The notes under the pieces were generated by a model. That model was not told where the DNA came from. It saw only the letters and a program-made list of their open reading frames with translations, and ran no database searches. Position numbers and translations under genes: made by a program. Positions 25,440 to 37,399 of a stretch of 64,000 nt of DNA are shown in pieces. This stretch comes from Jaapia argillacea MUCL 33604 (taxonomy: Eukaryota; Basidiomycota; Agaricomycetes; Jaapiales; Jaapiaceae), in assembly GCA_000697665.1 (NCBI GenBank), contig KL197709.1, positions 3,296,583-3,360,582 on the forward strand. The letters are read 5' to 3'. Position 1 is the first letter of the stretch. Each line of letters opens with the position of its first letter.

Positions 25440-26045
25440 TCTACTTGTCTTGGATACATGATGTGCTAATGCTTGGAGTCGATCTAAGATCCACCTTTGT
25501 TTCTGTGATCTGCTAAGTTCCGTGGTGTTGTGTCAGATGTTGTTCGACAGTTGAGTAGCAGGGAGGGATGTTGAACAGCAGTGAGACATTATTCGAGGGA
25601 AGGGGGTATTCTAGGGTTTCGGGAACATCTACCTTTCTATAGGCCACATGTACCGTCTTCATCCATGTTATCACATTGATTCTTGAATCCATCAATCGGA
25701 TAATCAGGTGGAAGATGGTGGCAACTCTGACGCATCCCGTGATGGGATTCTTCGGCCTCTGCATGCGCTATGTTGCAATACTTGACCAGTGGCAGTGTTG
25801 TGTATCCTTACTAGTGCCACAGACTGTCCTTTATTGGTATCGACTCATTGGAATTATGCATGTTGTGGCAAGAACTAAGGAACTGCTCTGACACTGATCA
25901 TAGCAAATAAATTGGATTGAAGTAGGCATAAGCTTCCTGATGCAACATATCAGAACCAGACCGAGCGACAAGAATAATCCATCACGTGTCACTATACATA
26001 TACCATGCTTCTACAAAGACCTCTAATTTCTATCAAGATCTGGAT
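25440..26045. other. Intergenic, no gene recognised
   Basis: Overlapping short ORFs on both strands with no motif. Confidence 0.35.
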
Positions 26046-26468
26046 CTATGCATGTGGCTTGAAATGGATTTGAAGACTGTGGGGGGTGCGTGGGGGTGTG
26101 AAAGTTCCAATGATTTGAATTGGAGGAGATTGAAGTTGCAGGGATGTTCCTTCACTATCAACATCATCTTCGGCCATGGGTTCAGTGATGTCATCTACTC
26201 GGCGATCAAATTCATATGTGGCATCATCATCCCAGAAACTTTGGATATCGTTTGATAGATGGATCATCATGGCACAGTGTGGTATCAAGAAAGTGGAATG
26301 TGGTACTTGCAACTTGGTCAAAGCATACCAGTGGACAACAGTTGCAAAACAAATCAAGGCTTCGCAAAACACATCATAATCACTGTATGATTCAAGTTGG
26401 TAGCGTTCTGTGAAATATTGTATGAAGAGGATGAATGATGTCTTGTGTTGTTGATCCAGTACTCCCAT
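26046..26468 (-). CDS. Hypothetical ORF, 140 aa
   Basis: Unbroken frame of 140 codons. The N-terminal half is hydrophobic with two stretches (TSFILFIQYFT and ALICFATVVHWYAL); the C-terminal half is acidic (MAEDDVDSEG) then proline-rich. No family recognised. It ends just before the gypsy fragment on the other strand. Confidence 0.35.
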   Translation of the reverse strand: MGVLDQQHKTSFILFIQYFTERYQLESYSDYDVFCEALICFATVVHWYALTKLQVPHSTFLIPHCAMMIHLSNDIQSFWDDDATYEFDRRVDDITEPMAEDDVDSEGTSLQLQSPPIQIIGTFTPPRTPHSLQIHFKPHA

Positions 26469-26519
26469 TTGACCTAGCTGAAGTGACTTTCATGGTGAGC
26501 AGGATGTATGCTGGTCTCA

Positions 26520-26935
26520 CTACACCGAACTCTTGGTTCTGCAAATTTACCAACTAGAGAAGCGTTCAAATGACCTAGCCCATGTCAGCAGGGCAGTTTG
26601 AGAAGATCTTTGGTTGGAGATTAACTACAAGAACCTTTAAGAAAGGAGAACTAGTCCTGAAAAGAAACAAAATGGTTGAGAAGTCCATGGATTGGAAACA
26701 TTATCTGCGGTATCTAGGGCCATATGAGGTGATTAGGCACACCAAAGGGGGGTCTTACATACTCAGAGAACTAGAAGAAACATTGATGCAGAGTGGTGTG
26801 GCAAGGTTTCAGCTGCTTCCAAATGTCACTCACAATGGAGAGGAGATGAGGTTCCAAGGGACAAAGAGCAATTCAGTACCAAAGTGTTGGATCAAACATC
26901 CGTGGATCAGGACAGAGACTCAGACAAGGAATTGA
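26520..26935 (+). mobile_element. Ty3/gypsy integrase C-terminal fragment (fossil)
   Basis: An isolated scrap of an integrase tail: YQLEKRSNDLAHV, then FKKGELVLKRNKMVEKS and RYLGPYEVIRHTKGGSYIL. This matches the C-terminal beta-barrel region of fungal Ty3/gypsy integrases (LVLVRN...RYLGP...GGSYIL). No LTR, reverse transcriptase or Gag lies nearby, so this is a small remnant. A shorter related copy is at 31436-31520. Confidence 0.85.
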
Positions 26936-28251
26936 TGTATTGAAAGAGCAGGATTACAGTTTACCCCAAATTGGCTAAAAAAGTTAAGAGAGCGGCTTTA
27001 ACCAACCATCCTACTTTCTTGTCTGCAATCCTACCACTTGACACCTATCAGCTACAGCCAGTCCTCCAGCTATAACTCGTCTATGTCTCAATTTATCAGA
27101 AAACCCTTCTCTACTGCGGAACTTGATGCGGTAGCTAGCTTGCCATATGTCGATCCATCAGTCCCAGAAGATCTCTTTTGTCCTCCTACCCTTCCTACCC
27201 AACATATCCCTTCGTTCAATTTCCAGTTGAATGGAGGAGAAGCCAATATCCTTCGAACAGGAAGATTGACAGAAGGAGGGGTTGATCATAAGTATGTCGA
27301 CATTCAGGTCTTCGGTGTTGCAGCCAGCACCTCCATATTCTTCCCAGGAGGGGATGAGTTTTGAGAGTATATGGGCAGTTGCTGCATTCGGATTTTTATC
27401 AACAAGGCTCATACTATCACTCCATGTCCATGTGATGCTGGACTTGATGGGACCATTCTTGCCCCTGAACCCATCATCACTCCTAATGGCCCTAACAACA
27501 TTCCTCCGACTTCTTCACTCCCTATCCCGACCTTTGAAACACCATACACTCCACCATCAACTTAACTCTGTAGTCAGCATCTAGCCACTGCAAAGCCTCA
27601 CCCATCTCCTATCTTCCTTATAGAGGAGGCTGGTTCCGTTGTTGGCAGCTTTGGCTAGCGTCTCTCCGACATTCTTACTGGTGCCAGACAACCAGAGGGT
27701 AATCTCTTTCAGGGATTCAACCTCCTTTGCGCAGAAATCTATCATAAGCTGGCATTCCTTTGCCTTTGATGAGAGATTGACAGAGATAAGGGGGCCTTCC
27801 AGGCAGGTCTGATATTGGTGAACGTCAACCTTATGCAGAGCTTGCAGACCGTGGTAGAGGCTGTCTCCCACATTAGGTTCATGCATGAGGATCTCTATTT
27901 GCCAATGATCATTGGTGAGGAGGTGATTCAGGAGCGGAGGGAAGAGGAGAAGAGGGTTATAAGTGAGAAGGAGAAGGAGAGGGTGATAAGCAAGGAGGAG
28001 GAGGAGGAGGAGGAGGAGGAGAGGGTTATAAGTGACGAGGAGGAGGCACAGTTTATGGAGGAAGCTGGACGCTGGCTCTGATGATGAGGATGTTGCCCTT
28101 TCAAATTGTGGTGTGGATGTCAGACCGCCGTGCAGTCCTGTATAAAGATTTGATGATTCCTAGCTCTCTTCATCCCTCTTTACTGGCTCTACATGTAATT
28201 ACCTGCTACTTGCTCTTGAAGAATTTGTATCTGCAGAACATTGGAGCAGTT
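26936..28251. other. Region of unassigned ORFs
   Basis: Plus-strand ORF 27038-27364 (108 aa, MSQFIRKPFSTAELDAV) and the overlapping-frame 27371-27565 (proline-rich) may be parts of one old gene. Minus ORF 27581-27886 (101 aa, helical, AKECQLMIDFCAKEVESL) overlaps a plus ORF 27815-28081 that is dominated by glutamate/arginine because of a (GAG)n tract at about 27986-28022. None has a recognisable domain. They could be remnants of the neighbouring mobile elements. Confidence 0.35.
27986..28022 (+). repeat. (GAG)n/(GGA)n simple repeat
   Basis: Run of AGGAGG units between two copies of AGGGTTATAAGTGA, giving a poly-glutamate stretch on the plus strand. Low-complexity sequence. Confidence 0.8.
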
Positions 28252-30519
28252 TTACGTTGAATGGAGATGAATACATGATTTAGCTATGCGGTAGACTTCA
28301 GAGAAATCAGTCTTGTTGTAGTATCGGTTCAGAGTCTTCTTGGCAAGGTTGACAGAGGCGCGGATGGAGACATCCAAGCCCTGGCGGTCGAGGGTTTGGT
28401 TGGTGAAGCTTTGGTCAATGATATCCATGACCGGGATCACTGTCACCAAGTTGGGTGTTGTGTGCAAGAAGTAAAGAGTCACATCCTTCAGTATCTGAGT
28501 AATGAGGGGAAACATGTAAGCGCCAACACGGACTGCAGAGAACAAACATCTGGAGCAATGTGTGGCATGAAAACAGATTCAATTCACCTTCAACACGTCT
28601 CTCAACTGCTTTGCAACTCTCCACTCGCTTTCCAATAACACATCCAGTGGCTTTCAATACTCAAGTGCAAATTCAATCACGTTGAAAGTGGAGTTCCACC
28701 TCGTTGACACAACTCTGGGCATCAAATGCAGCGCCATTTGCATCTCCTCAAGCTTCCGATACCAGTCAGGCAACAGCTTAGTTGTTGAGTGGATGATTTT
28801 TGTTGCTAACTTCCATTTTTAGATCTAACTGACCTTGACTAGGACCAAGCAAACAGGCCCCACATTGGCCTGTAGATCCTCTCGCTCAACATCTGTCAAC
28901 AACGCGGCTTCGTCTACCCACCCATCAACATCATCGTTATCTGTTGAATCCACACTCTCAGCCTTGGCCTCAGCCTGTTCTTCGAGCTCAAGACTTGCTG
29001 CTAGCTCCAACAGCTCCTGCTTGGCGTCGTCAACAGCACCTGTTGCCCCCTTCTTTGGAATGTTGTACTGCTTCAGTAAAGTCTTGGCCATGAGGTTCAC
29101 CACATACAAGAAGAACCGACTCTGGTTAACTGCTCCAGGGAAGTTCAGCAGCAAATCGATGAGCTCTTCAATCATCACATCATTATTGGAAGCATTGTTG
29201 CATGTAATCCCAAGATACTGTAAAATTGTGAGTGCCATGTTCCCATTATGGTAGTTTCTGATTTCTCACTTTGTCTGATATCCCGAAGTCATCTAGAATC
29301 TTTGCAAACGCTATTGCGAGATTTTTGCTGGAGTGAGACTGTGTGAGGTGAGTACCAATTCATGTGAGCTCGCCAGATGGCTCACTGCCACAACCTCCAC
29401 GATATCTATTACAATGCATAGCAGGGTACTGGTATACTCAAGATGGACGGAAACTGCAACAAAGGCCTTGTGGTTCGGGGAGGTCCATGAATCAGTAGCG
29501 AAGCTGAGGGCTCCTTTGTACTCCTTTCAGGGAACAAGTGAGTGTTATTGTATCAATTTAACATGGTTTCGGATACTGACCCTCATCATCTTCGCCATGC
29601 GTTGCCAGCAATTAGCAAATACCCAATGAACATCTCTCAAGATGGTGGATGGTGACAGGATGTAATATTCTGGCCTCCCTGTCTTCATCAACCATTGGAA
29701 CCCACAATCTTTGACAATCTTGAAAGGTTGAAGGCTCTCGGCCAACCAACGAACTATCTCCACTCTCTCCGCCACAAAAGTAAGTCCCTTCCACCATTGG
29801 ATCACTGTTTGAAGTACTCACTTGGCTTCTGTTTTTGTATGCTGTTGATGACTGTAGCAAATCTTCCCGCCACCCTTCTTCTCAAATGTAACATCAATCA
29901 AACCTGCTCCTTGTAGGTCTTCACAGATTCTCGGGCATCCTTGATATTCTTGATTTCCCAAAATGTGTCTGTAGGTGTATTCCCCCCAACATGATTTGAC
30001 ATGTTTAATCATGTTACCTGTTGAGGCTGCATCACCTTTGTCAAGAAAGTGTCAGACAATATATTTGCATCCCTTTGCTGCACAAGCAAACTCATGACAT
30101 TGATGTTCGTTGATGTATCAAACCTCCGGTGTTGGTTTGAAGAATGCGTATATAGCTGAGTTCCAACCCTTTTTGAGGTGTTCTAGAGACAAGAATCTAA
30201 GTGAAGTCCTGATGTTGAGCTGTAAATCCTCACCTAACTCGGTCTCAGAGCTTTCGCCCTCATCGTCACTCAAAATTTCAACAGTCACATCATCCCCATG
30301 CTGAGCATCATCATCCTCCACACTTGTCACTGTTGCCCGTCATCCTGAGGTGGAGGCTCCCACATCAGGAGTTGGCTTGGCACTGTTGTTTCTTGTGTCG
30401 GCCTTTGCTTTCTTGCTACTGCGAGGGTTGGTATCATCATTTACCCTCTGCTTTGTACCTTTGTCCTGGGGTTTTGATTGGGTGGCTTTGCCTTTTGATT
30501 TTTTGCTGGCCTTGGCCAT
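28252..30519 (-). pseudogene. hAT transposase
   Basis: Plain DNA transposon transposase. From the ATG at 30519: lysine-rich nuclear signal (MAKASKKSKGKATQ), acidic linker, the family block LKKGWNSAIYAFFKPTPEV, a BED-type zinc finger (HQCHEFACAAKGC then MIKHVKSCWG) near 30000-30110, IVRWLAESLQPFKIV near 29750, ASNNDVMIEEL of the catalytic core near 29190, and STRWNST plus SIRASVNLAKKTLNRYY near 28330-28720. The C-terminal dimerisation (hATC) region is lost after VYRIAKS. In-frame TGA codons at about 30341 and 30053 replace arginine positions (CGA>TGA fits both), and other frame changes separate the blocks, so it is dead. Assignment is firm from the ordered motifs. Confidence 0.88.
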
Positions 30520-31130
30520 TGTGACAGGTGTTGTGATGGACTGGATAAGCTTTGCGAGTACGATGGATAAGTCTGAGTTTGAATAGGTTGTTCAGCCACA
30601 AGTATTTCACCACAATCATAAGAGTCTTGGGTATATGTTACCAACTGTCCCCTGTTCAGGATTTTGTCTCTTCTAGTACGTAGATGAAACATGTAATGTA
30701 GTAATACTCCTCAACCTCAACAACAGGTCTATCAGTCTCAGTAGGGTACTCTATGGGTTGACGGGTTTAAAGGATGCAACCTGGACTTGTACCCCTATGT
30801 ACCCTCTACCCTCTACCCATGCAGGTTTTGTCAACACATGCTATTCCCTAAAGTCTATGTGGCCTGGCAACCCAATGTCTCCACATTGTTGGAACCAATC
30901 TCTGCTAAACTTTGTGGGTGATGCTACATTGGCCATGTCTGTTTCAGTGTCAACTCACTTGAGGTTGTTCATGACAAGCACAGAGAAGCATCTGAGTGAC
31001 CTAGCCTGTACTTAGGGAGTAGCACAGGTTGAGCCAACCTGTACAGGTCATGGGTATGGATATATAGAGGTATGGATATGGATAGCTGCTACAGTACCCG
31101 TTAACCCAGTTTATTACCCCTGAGCTAAAC
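28252..31130 (-). mobile_element. hAT-family DNA transposon (decayed)
   Basis: Carries a hAT transposase on the minus strand (separate entry). Upstream sequence at about 30740-31110 is rich in short GGGTA/TACCC motifs (GGGTACTC, GGGTTGACGGG, TACCCGTTAACCC) like the subterminal repeats of fungal hAT elements. I could not fix terminal inverted repeats or the 8-bp target duplication, so both ends are approximate and the low-coordinate end appears truncated. Confidence 0.7.
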
Positions 31131-31435
31131 ACTGCTGTAACTCAGCCTCTAACACCTCTAAATGTACAGTCTCTCATTGCTGGTTCTCTGATCTCACAAT
31201 TGGCACCAGCAATGGTATGTTGTCAATGATTGTCCGTCCTACCAATACTCTTGTTAACCACAGCCTGTTTTCAGACCCAACTAGTCAACATATTCAATGC
31301 AATCCCTGCCCTCACAAAGCCAAAACAATCAGAGCTACAACCTGAGCACCATCTGTGAACATGTCAACAATGTCCTCATGTGCTGGACTGAACGGCAGGT
31401 GACATACCACACACTCTCTTGCATGACCCTTGACC

Positions 31436-31520
31436 AGCAGAGCAGTTTGAGAAGATCTTCAGTTGAAGATTAACTACAAGAACCTTTAAAAAGCAGAACT
31501 AGTCTTAAAAGAAACTTCTT
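31436..31520 (+). repeat. Second copy of the gypsy integrase scrap
   Basis: About 85 bp (from GAGCAGTTTGAGAAGATCTT) closely matching 26585-26670 in the same orientation. Non-functional fossil fragment; marks a local duplication or two insertions of one dispersed repeat. Confidence 0.75.
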
Positions 31521-34254
31521 AAAAGGAATACAAGGGCTGAGAGGTCTTATCACATGGATCAAGCATTCAATTTGTACTTGCATGGGAAAATGTGCCACAG
31601 GATTATCAATGTCTACAACAGCAATGACAAACACACATGTCAACAACAACACTCTCATACTTGCAATAGACAGCCTAGATACACTGTCCTCCTCAATCTA
31701 TGAAACTTCCACGATGCTGATACAGGAAACACTTTATATATGGAATGAGTTCCAAACACAGGTAGTTCATAAAGACAAAGATCAAAGGGAAACTTACAGC
31801 AAACCAACAGTAACACCAGTCCCATCAACTTCAATGGTCGCGATTTGGGTACCCTGGTCATCATCAATTGCTGAATGATGTTGAAGAAAGCAAAAACTCA
31901 CATTGCCCAATCCGTGTGTAGATAGAATGGTTCCATACAATACATTTCCAGATGCATCCCAGAAAAAAACTCAGGCTCCACTCTTGAGGATCAAGGTAAA
32001 CACTTTGGTATTGTGTACAAACAAACAAACTCACCACAAACCTATTAACAGGAGGAGGGGCAGGTGCAAAATCATTGTCCTCAGGCACATATGTGAATTC
32101 GAGCAACTCCCAGTCATGCAATGTCGTCACTGAATTTCTTTCAAGCAGTTTGACTACCAGATAGATGTTGAATGGACAGAATGATGATCTTCCTGGTCCA
32201 CCAACCACACATGTCGATTTTCGGAACATGTGATACAAATATTGATGACTGTGATGCTTGTGTGTCGATGAGAACTGGCACAGATATTAACAAAGTAAGC
32301 TTTGTCAACACCTCTTGTAGGGAAAAGAGTTAGGAGTATAGTTGCTTACAGACCTTGAGGTCACATCTTTATATGCCATTGAATGGATGCCACGATCTTC
32401 ACTTCCAGAATACATATAGGTGACCTGTCAAAATTGTCCTATGATCTTTTGGGTATGTGGCTAGCCTTTCAGCGACTCCAGTGAGGCAATCAGAGGCTTA
32501 TTCTCATTACAAAGACGAGAGTTTGATGGACACATTTTAAAATAATCAATAATCCTTCTTGTCACAATAATCATCACTTACTTCACATGGTGAATATTGC
32601 CATTGGCAGTATGAAGGCAAGACGATCATGATCAATGGAAATGAAATAAGGTGCTCATTAAACATCTGTTTCCGCAGGCTAGTGAAGCGGACACCTGCTC
32701 TTTAGAGCTGTAGCAATATATTATGTTGCTTTATTTGATTCTGGTTGTACTGTTGAAGCATATGGCTGTGATCTTCTCTTCTCTAGTGGTGTTTACAGAT
32801 TGAGCAAACCATTGGTCGTCAGGTTCTTCCCCGACTCCTTACAAAGTAAGGAAAGGATCTAACAAATGGCAGGCACTCACTATGGGACATTGCAGGAGTG
32901 GGAAATATGATGTCATATAGAACAACCTAGGTTACTTGCATCATTTAGAACCATCTGGGCTTGGTTTTGGCTTTTGCCCTTTTATTCTTTCCATTGTCGG
33001 TGTCTGCAGATGCCAGTGGATTCCTCATGCGACTCACTGTCAACACTTCATTCTCTTGCATGATTCTATGTGACTATTACTCAAGATTTTGCTTGTACCA
33101 TTGTTCATTTGTTCATTTTTGACCTTGTTCATCACTCAACTTGTCTTCATGGCAGAACTGTTCATAACCAAACACCCCTGTACTGCTACTAGAGTGTAGC
33201 TATTGCCTCCACACGATGTCTGGCATGAACTTGGTGACTATCCTATTTTCTATGATTCCGTGTATTATCCAGAAATTTCCTGGGTATATGGGACACCTCT
33301 TCATCAGTTGAGTTGTGTCTCAGTCGGTATTTGACTTTACACCCCTTCCATTACATGAATGTCATTGGTGTCATCGGCTTTTACTCCCTGTTCCTTCCTA
33401 AAACCTTGTGGAATGTCATTGGTGACCTTTTATTTGTCGTGCAATCCAACATGGATGGCATTTGATGCCCCTTGGCGACCAGTGGTTTGTCTGACTCGAT
33501 GTTAGAGCTTCACCATTTCGTCTGGCTTACATCATCCACTGCGAGCAGGGCATCCAAGGTAACTGTCTTGATGCATCTTGTGCATTTATGGCGAGGCTGT
33601 TTGAAAGGATGAGTCAACTCCATGTTTAGAGAGGATGGCTATTGTACCTGAGGGCATATCTTGGGACATCCAAGAGGATTTACCTCCTTCTGACTGGGGC
33701 ATCATTATATGGTTGATGGGGAGAGGGTTGTGTGAGGATGTGGAGGAAATCCCAAATGTCTGGTGCCATCCTTTCATGCACATCGAGCCCATGGCCATCT
33801 CTACATTGTCATTATGTAATTGTACTCAGCCAGCGATTTGTGGTGAAAATGATCCTGCTTTTCTGAACTGTTGAACACAAGGAGTCGGGGACACTGGCAC
33901 TCAGGTGCTGCTACCGGTTAAATGCATTTTGTGGGAGAAAATCATTGTTAGATAGTCTATGCATCTGAATAATCTCATATCCAACAACAACCTTGAAAAA
34001 GGTAAGTATGACACCCTTATGAACCTTCCAAAAGACAATGACACTCAATGCAATTCATTTGGAAGGTATCACTGATACACACTATTCCTATGAAGGAACC
34101 AGAGAGTTCTAAAGCCAGAAACTTGCCAACCACAAAAGACAACTACATTGGTAAGTCTCCTCCAGTAATACCATTTTGAATTTGAGACTTCAGCCATGCC
34201 AATGACCTACTGGCACTGTGAGATTCACAAAACAGTCCCAAAATCTGAATCTTA
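31521..34254. other. Mostly non-coding; one possible minus-strand spliced gene
   Basis: Minus strand 31580-32240 shows short open pieces (FNIYLVVKLLERNSV, LLEFTYVPEDNDFAPAPPP, then after a GTGAGT donor VYLDPQEWSL) that could be exons of a small gene. I do not recognise it. 32240-34250 holds nothing convincing; a plus ORF 33635-33874 (79 aa) has no motif. Confidence 0.3.
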
Positions 34255-37221
34255 CCAATAAATGAATGGAGCAGAGATCTTCATATATGCATGGGGTTCT
34301 GTGATCCCTGAAGTCCAATCAAGAACCTCGAAGTCTTCATGGTATTCCATTCGTCGAGTATCTATACCTGTGATGTTGTTTTGTTATTATAGACAGCTAC
34401 CAAAGGAAAACAAACTGAAAACCTTGTAAATATGGGGTATTGAACTTGATCACCCAACAGTCACTATCCCCGACGAATCGCCGACCAATGGGCAACTTTG
34501 AATCAACAAATCCTTCCTGCTTCTGTATAATGTCAAAGCCACGAGCACGATACTTGTCAACCCATAGAGGCAGATGAGGAACCTCATTCGTGTCGCCACC
34601 TGTAACCCGAAAATCGGTATACCTCACGTCATCATCATTGGGAAGATCCCTATCCATGAATCGCGAAATGAATGACCTCCGATTGACAAAGGAAGCTTGA
34701 GGGAATATGGACACTGCCATATCAGCTGTGAAATAGTTCATGACAACAGCTGGACAGGACATTGTTAAATCCAATTCAATATCTTTAGAGCAATACATAC
34801 TTGAGTGGAATTGAAATAGGATGTGTTCTACAGGATGTGATTTCAATGCGATGAGCTGAATGCGACGAATGGGGCCAGAGCGATTAGTGTCAGTGAAATT
34901 GAAGATATCAACGATGCCAGATGTCACATAATGTTCAATAGAATCGCCACCCTCCGACTCCTTCACTGAGTTAATGATGGCTCGGAGGATGGCAAACTGA
35001 AACTGTCTCCAGCCTTGGGACCCTACCATCATGTACCCAACCGATTGCAGGAAGGTACCCATTGCATAGGCATCTCCTAGGCAAAGGTAGATATCGAAAT
35101 CTGAAGTAGGGTGCTGCAGGCGTCTGTCGAAGCAGAATAACGCTTGCGATCTGGACACTATCCCTCTGCATTTTGCCAGTACCCGTTGAAAGGCCCAACA
35201 TTGTGACCCAGGGAACCAGGATACAAGATGGTGATCAATGTTCCAGACATGATGTGGGGTACTTGGGGTTCGTAAGTTCCGAGTGAGGGGTAGTTGTTCG
35301 TCTTCAATGGAAATCGAAGAACGGGAGGGATCAGTGTTTTGGGATGTGGGAATGCATAGGACAGACTTTGTAAGGTCCGGAATTGATGTGTCCAGTAATC
35401 GGAACACAACAGGAAACTCAACTCGACACAGCGATAGTGGAGGAGTAATCCCGAGGGGAGGGTGCGCTACTGCAAGTACTTGCGCGGGTGTCCGGAACGT
35501 CGGGAATCGAGTCGGACTACTCGGAAATCTAAGGATACGATACGACGAAACTAACTGTAAGACGTGTGATGAAAACAAACTAAAACGATAGGAAAATGAA
35601 GAAATCAAATCGAAACAGACTGAAACTAATACATCAGGATAGGAACGAAAGGAAAACACTAATCGGAACGAAATAAGATCGGAATGAATCGAAAAGAAAG
35701 CGTCAAGATAGAATGTGAAGGTCGGGAAACGTCAACACAAGTCGAAAGTAAGAAAGATTGGAAATCCCGAAGGTAAAGAAGTCCGAAGCCTGAGACAGTT
35801 AGATTCCAAGGGGACACTAGAGAGCGACACAAGGACAAGCTTAGATTGAGAGCGCGAGGGTGAACGACATCCGAGAGCAACTCCGGACGAGAGAGATCAC
35901 GAAAGATTGTTATTGGGAAAGTAGCTACGGACAGGTTTTTATACCTAAGTACATGAGGTAGCTACAGAATAGGAAAGGATAAAGGGAAAGGTGAATTCAG
36001 GACAACATGAGGGTGAATCAAGTGAAAGAGTTCACAACGAAAGAGGGGGACAAGTCGGAAGTCAAGTAACTGAGGTAAAACATACTGAGTATTCCTCGGA
36101 AGCGAGTGAAGTCCTATCGGAGGTGTATCGGACCGAAAGAGGAAGTGCACAGAAGCCTCGGGATGAGCAGGATCTATAGTAGTTAATCTCAGGAACCTAA
36201 AGTGAGTATCTTCCTGATTGAGGACTCAGTCCAAGAGCACAGACATGAGGTGGAGAAGTCGATAAGCGATGGGCGTGGAGAGTGATGTAAGTGTTTTGTA
36301 AATCCCGGAGTATCGGATCATCGGAACGTGATGTGGCAGTGTATTGGGAACTCGGATCATCGAGATAAGAAGCTTCCTGATAAGATTGTTGAGATTCCGG
36401 GGACGTGCAAGGTCGTAAGTCCAAGGTGGTGAAGGAGGAGTTCTGCGTCGAATCGGATGTCTCGGAGTCCTAGGAACGTTCGCATCGGGTGCATCGAGTT
36501 GTATCGTCGGGACGAATACGGTCCTAACTTGATAACGTCGGAATTCCCGATACTGAATGACGTGGAGGCGAGATAGTCAACAACTAGTCTTGAGTCGAAT
36601 TCCGATGTTCCGGACTCCTATGAACGTTTGCATCGGGTGCATCGGAATCGTATCGTCGGGTCAAATACAGTCCTAATCGTAGAACATCGGAAATCCCGAT
36701 ACTGAGCAACGTGGAGGCGAAATGGTGGACATCTGGTCTCTGGAGGAATCTCGGAGTTGGAGCGGATAGGAAATTCCGACGTCATCCGGAATACGATCGA
36801 ATCGTTAGGAGAATTGGGCGTGCGTTGGGACGTTTGGATATTTCCGAGTTCGGAATGACGAGGGAGCAAATTACTGAGAGTCGAGTTTCGTTTGAGATGG
36901 GACTGAGTGCTGTGTGGTTGTCAGGAGTGAGGGAATGGGATGTTGGGTCCGAAATCATATGAAACTGGTGAGTTCAACTCGATCTGAAGAGAGGGGATGT
37001 TGTATACTTGATTTGATGGAGTTACGGTCGAAACGGTATAATGGCGCGATTCCGCTAGTAGGCGGATTGGGTTCCCCACAACGACTGATGTAGGTATCAA
37101 TTATTCCCCGGAACCGACGATTGAGGGATGGAAGGAGGAAGATGAGATCGGGAGGCCATGACGCAAAAAAGGTGATCATAAAGCTTATCCCATCATCCGA
37201 TAATGTATCAATCAAAAGCAT
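34255..37221 (-). pseudogene. F-box plus nucleotidyltransferase-like host protein, split by an LTR
   Basis: The 5' part (37081-37221) encodes an F-box-like start: MLLIDTLSDDGISFMITFF, then DLIFLLPSLNRRFRGIIDTY. The 3' part (below 35252) continues VWNIDHHLVSWF, a stretch ending in CFDRRLQHPTSDFDIYLCL (GS..A..F.dR...SD.D.Y is the usual pattern of a fungal family with a nucleotidyltransferase-like fold; here the glycine-serine pair is replaced), then CPAVVMNYFTADMAVSIFP. A further exon (RRMEYHEDFEVLDW) lies near 34260-34350. Between the halves sits the LTR 35253-37080. The 3' frame runs unbroken 420 codons from 35659, its first ~135 codons lying in LTR sequence. Biochemical function unknown. Confidence 0.7.
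35253..37080 (-). repeat. Solo LTR of the element 1 family inserted in a host gene
   Basis: About 1828 bp. On the minus strand it starts TGTGGGGAACCCAATCC (37080) and ends AGTACCCCACA (35253); the terminal TGTGGGG/CCCCACA inverted repeat marks it as an LTR. Its first ~85 bp match the LTR start of element 1 (479-561). A GTATAAAAACC promoter box is at 35934-35944 on the minus strand. The host gene resumes on both sides. A clean 5-bp target duplication was not seen. Fossil. Confidence 0.8.
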
Positions 37222-37399
37222 CCTCTCAAAAGATGACCACAGGTTGCATTGCACGGCCTTCATTGACTGAGGTGGACGAGGTAATGGGGGTGTCGATAGA
37301 CCACCTTGGAGAATATATAGACAACAGTAGTACATGGAAAAATTACATTATATGGTACAAGCGTGACATAAACTGTTATTTATGAACACCCACATCCCA

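Noticed and set aside
27815-28081. Glutamate-rich protein gene
   Set aside because: Composition is driven by a GAG simple repeat, with no conserved flanking domain and overlap with another ORF.
31020-31045. Hairpin ACAGGTT...AACCTGT as an RNA or terminator
   Set aside because: Seven-base stem in repeat-rich DNA without any supporting context.
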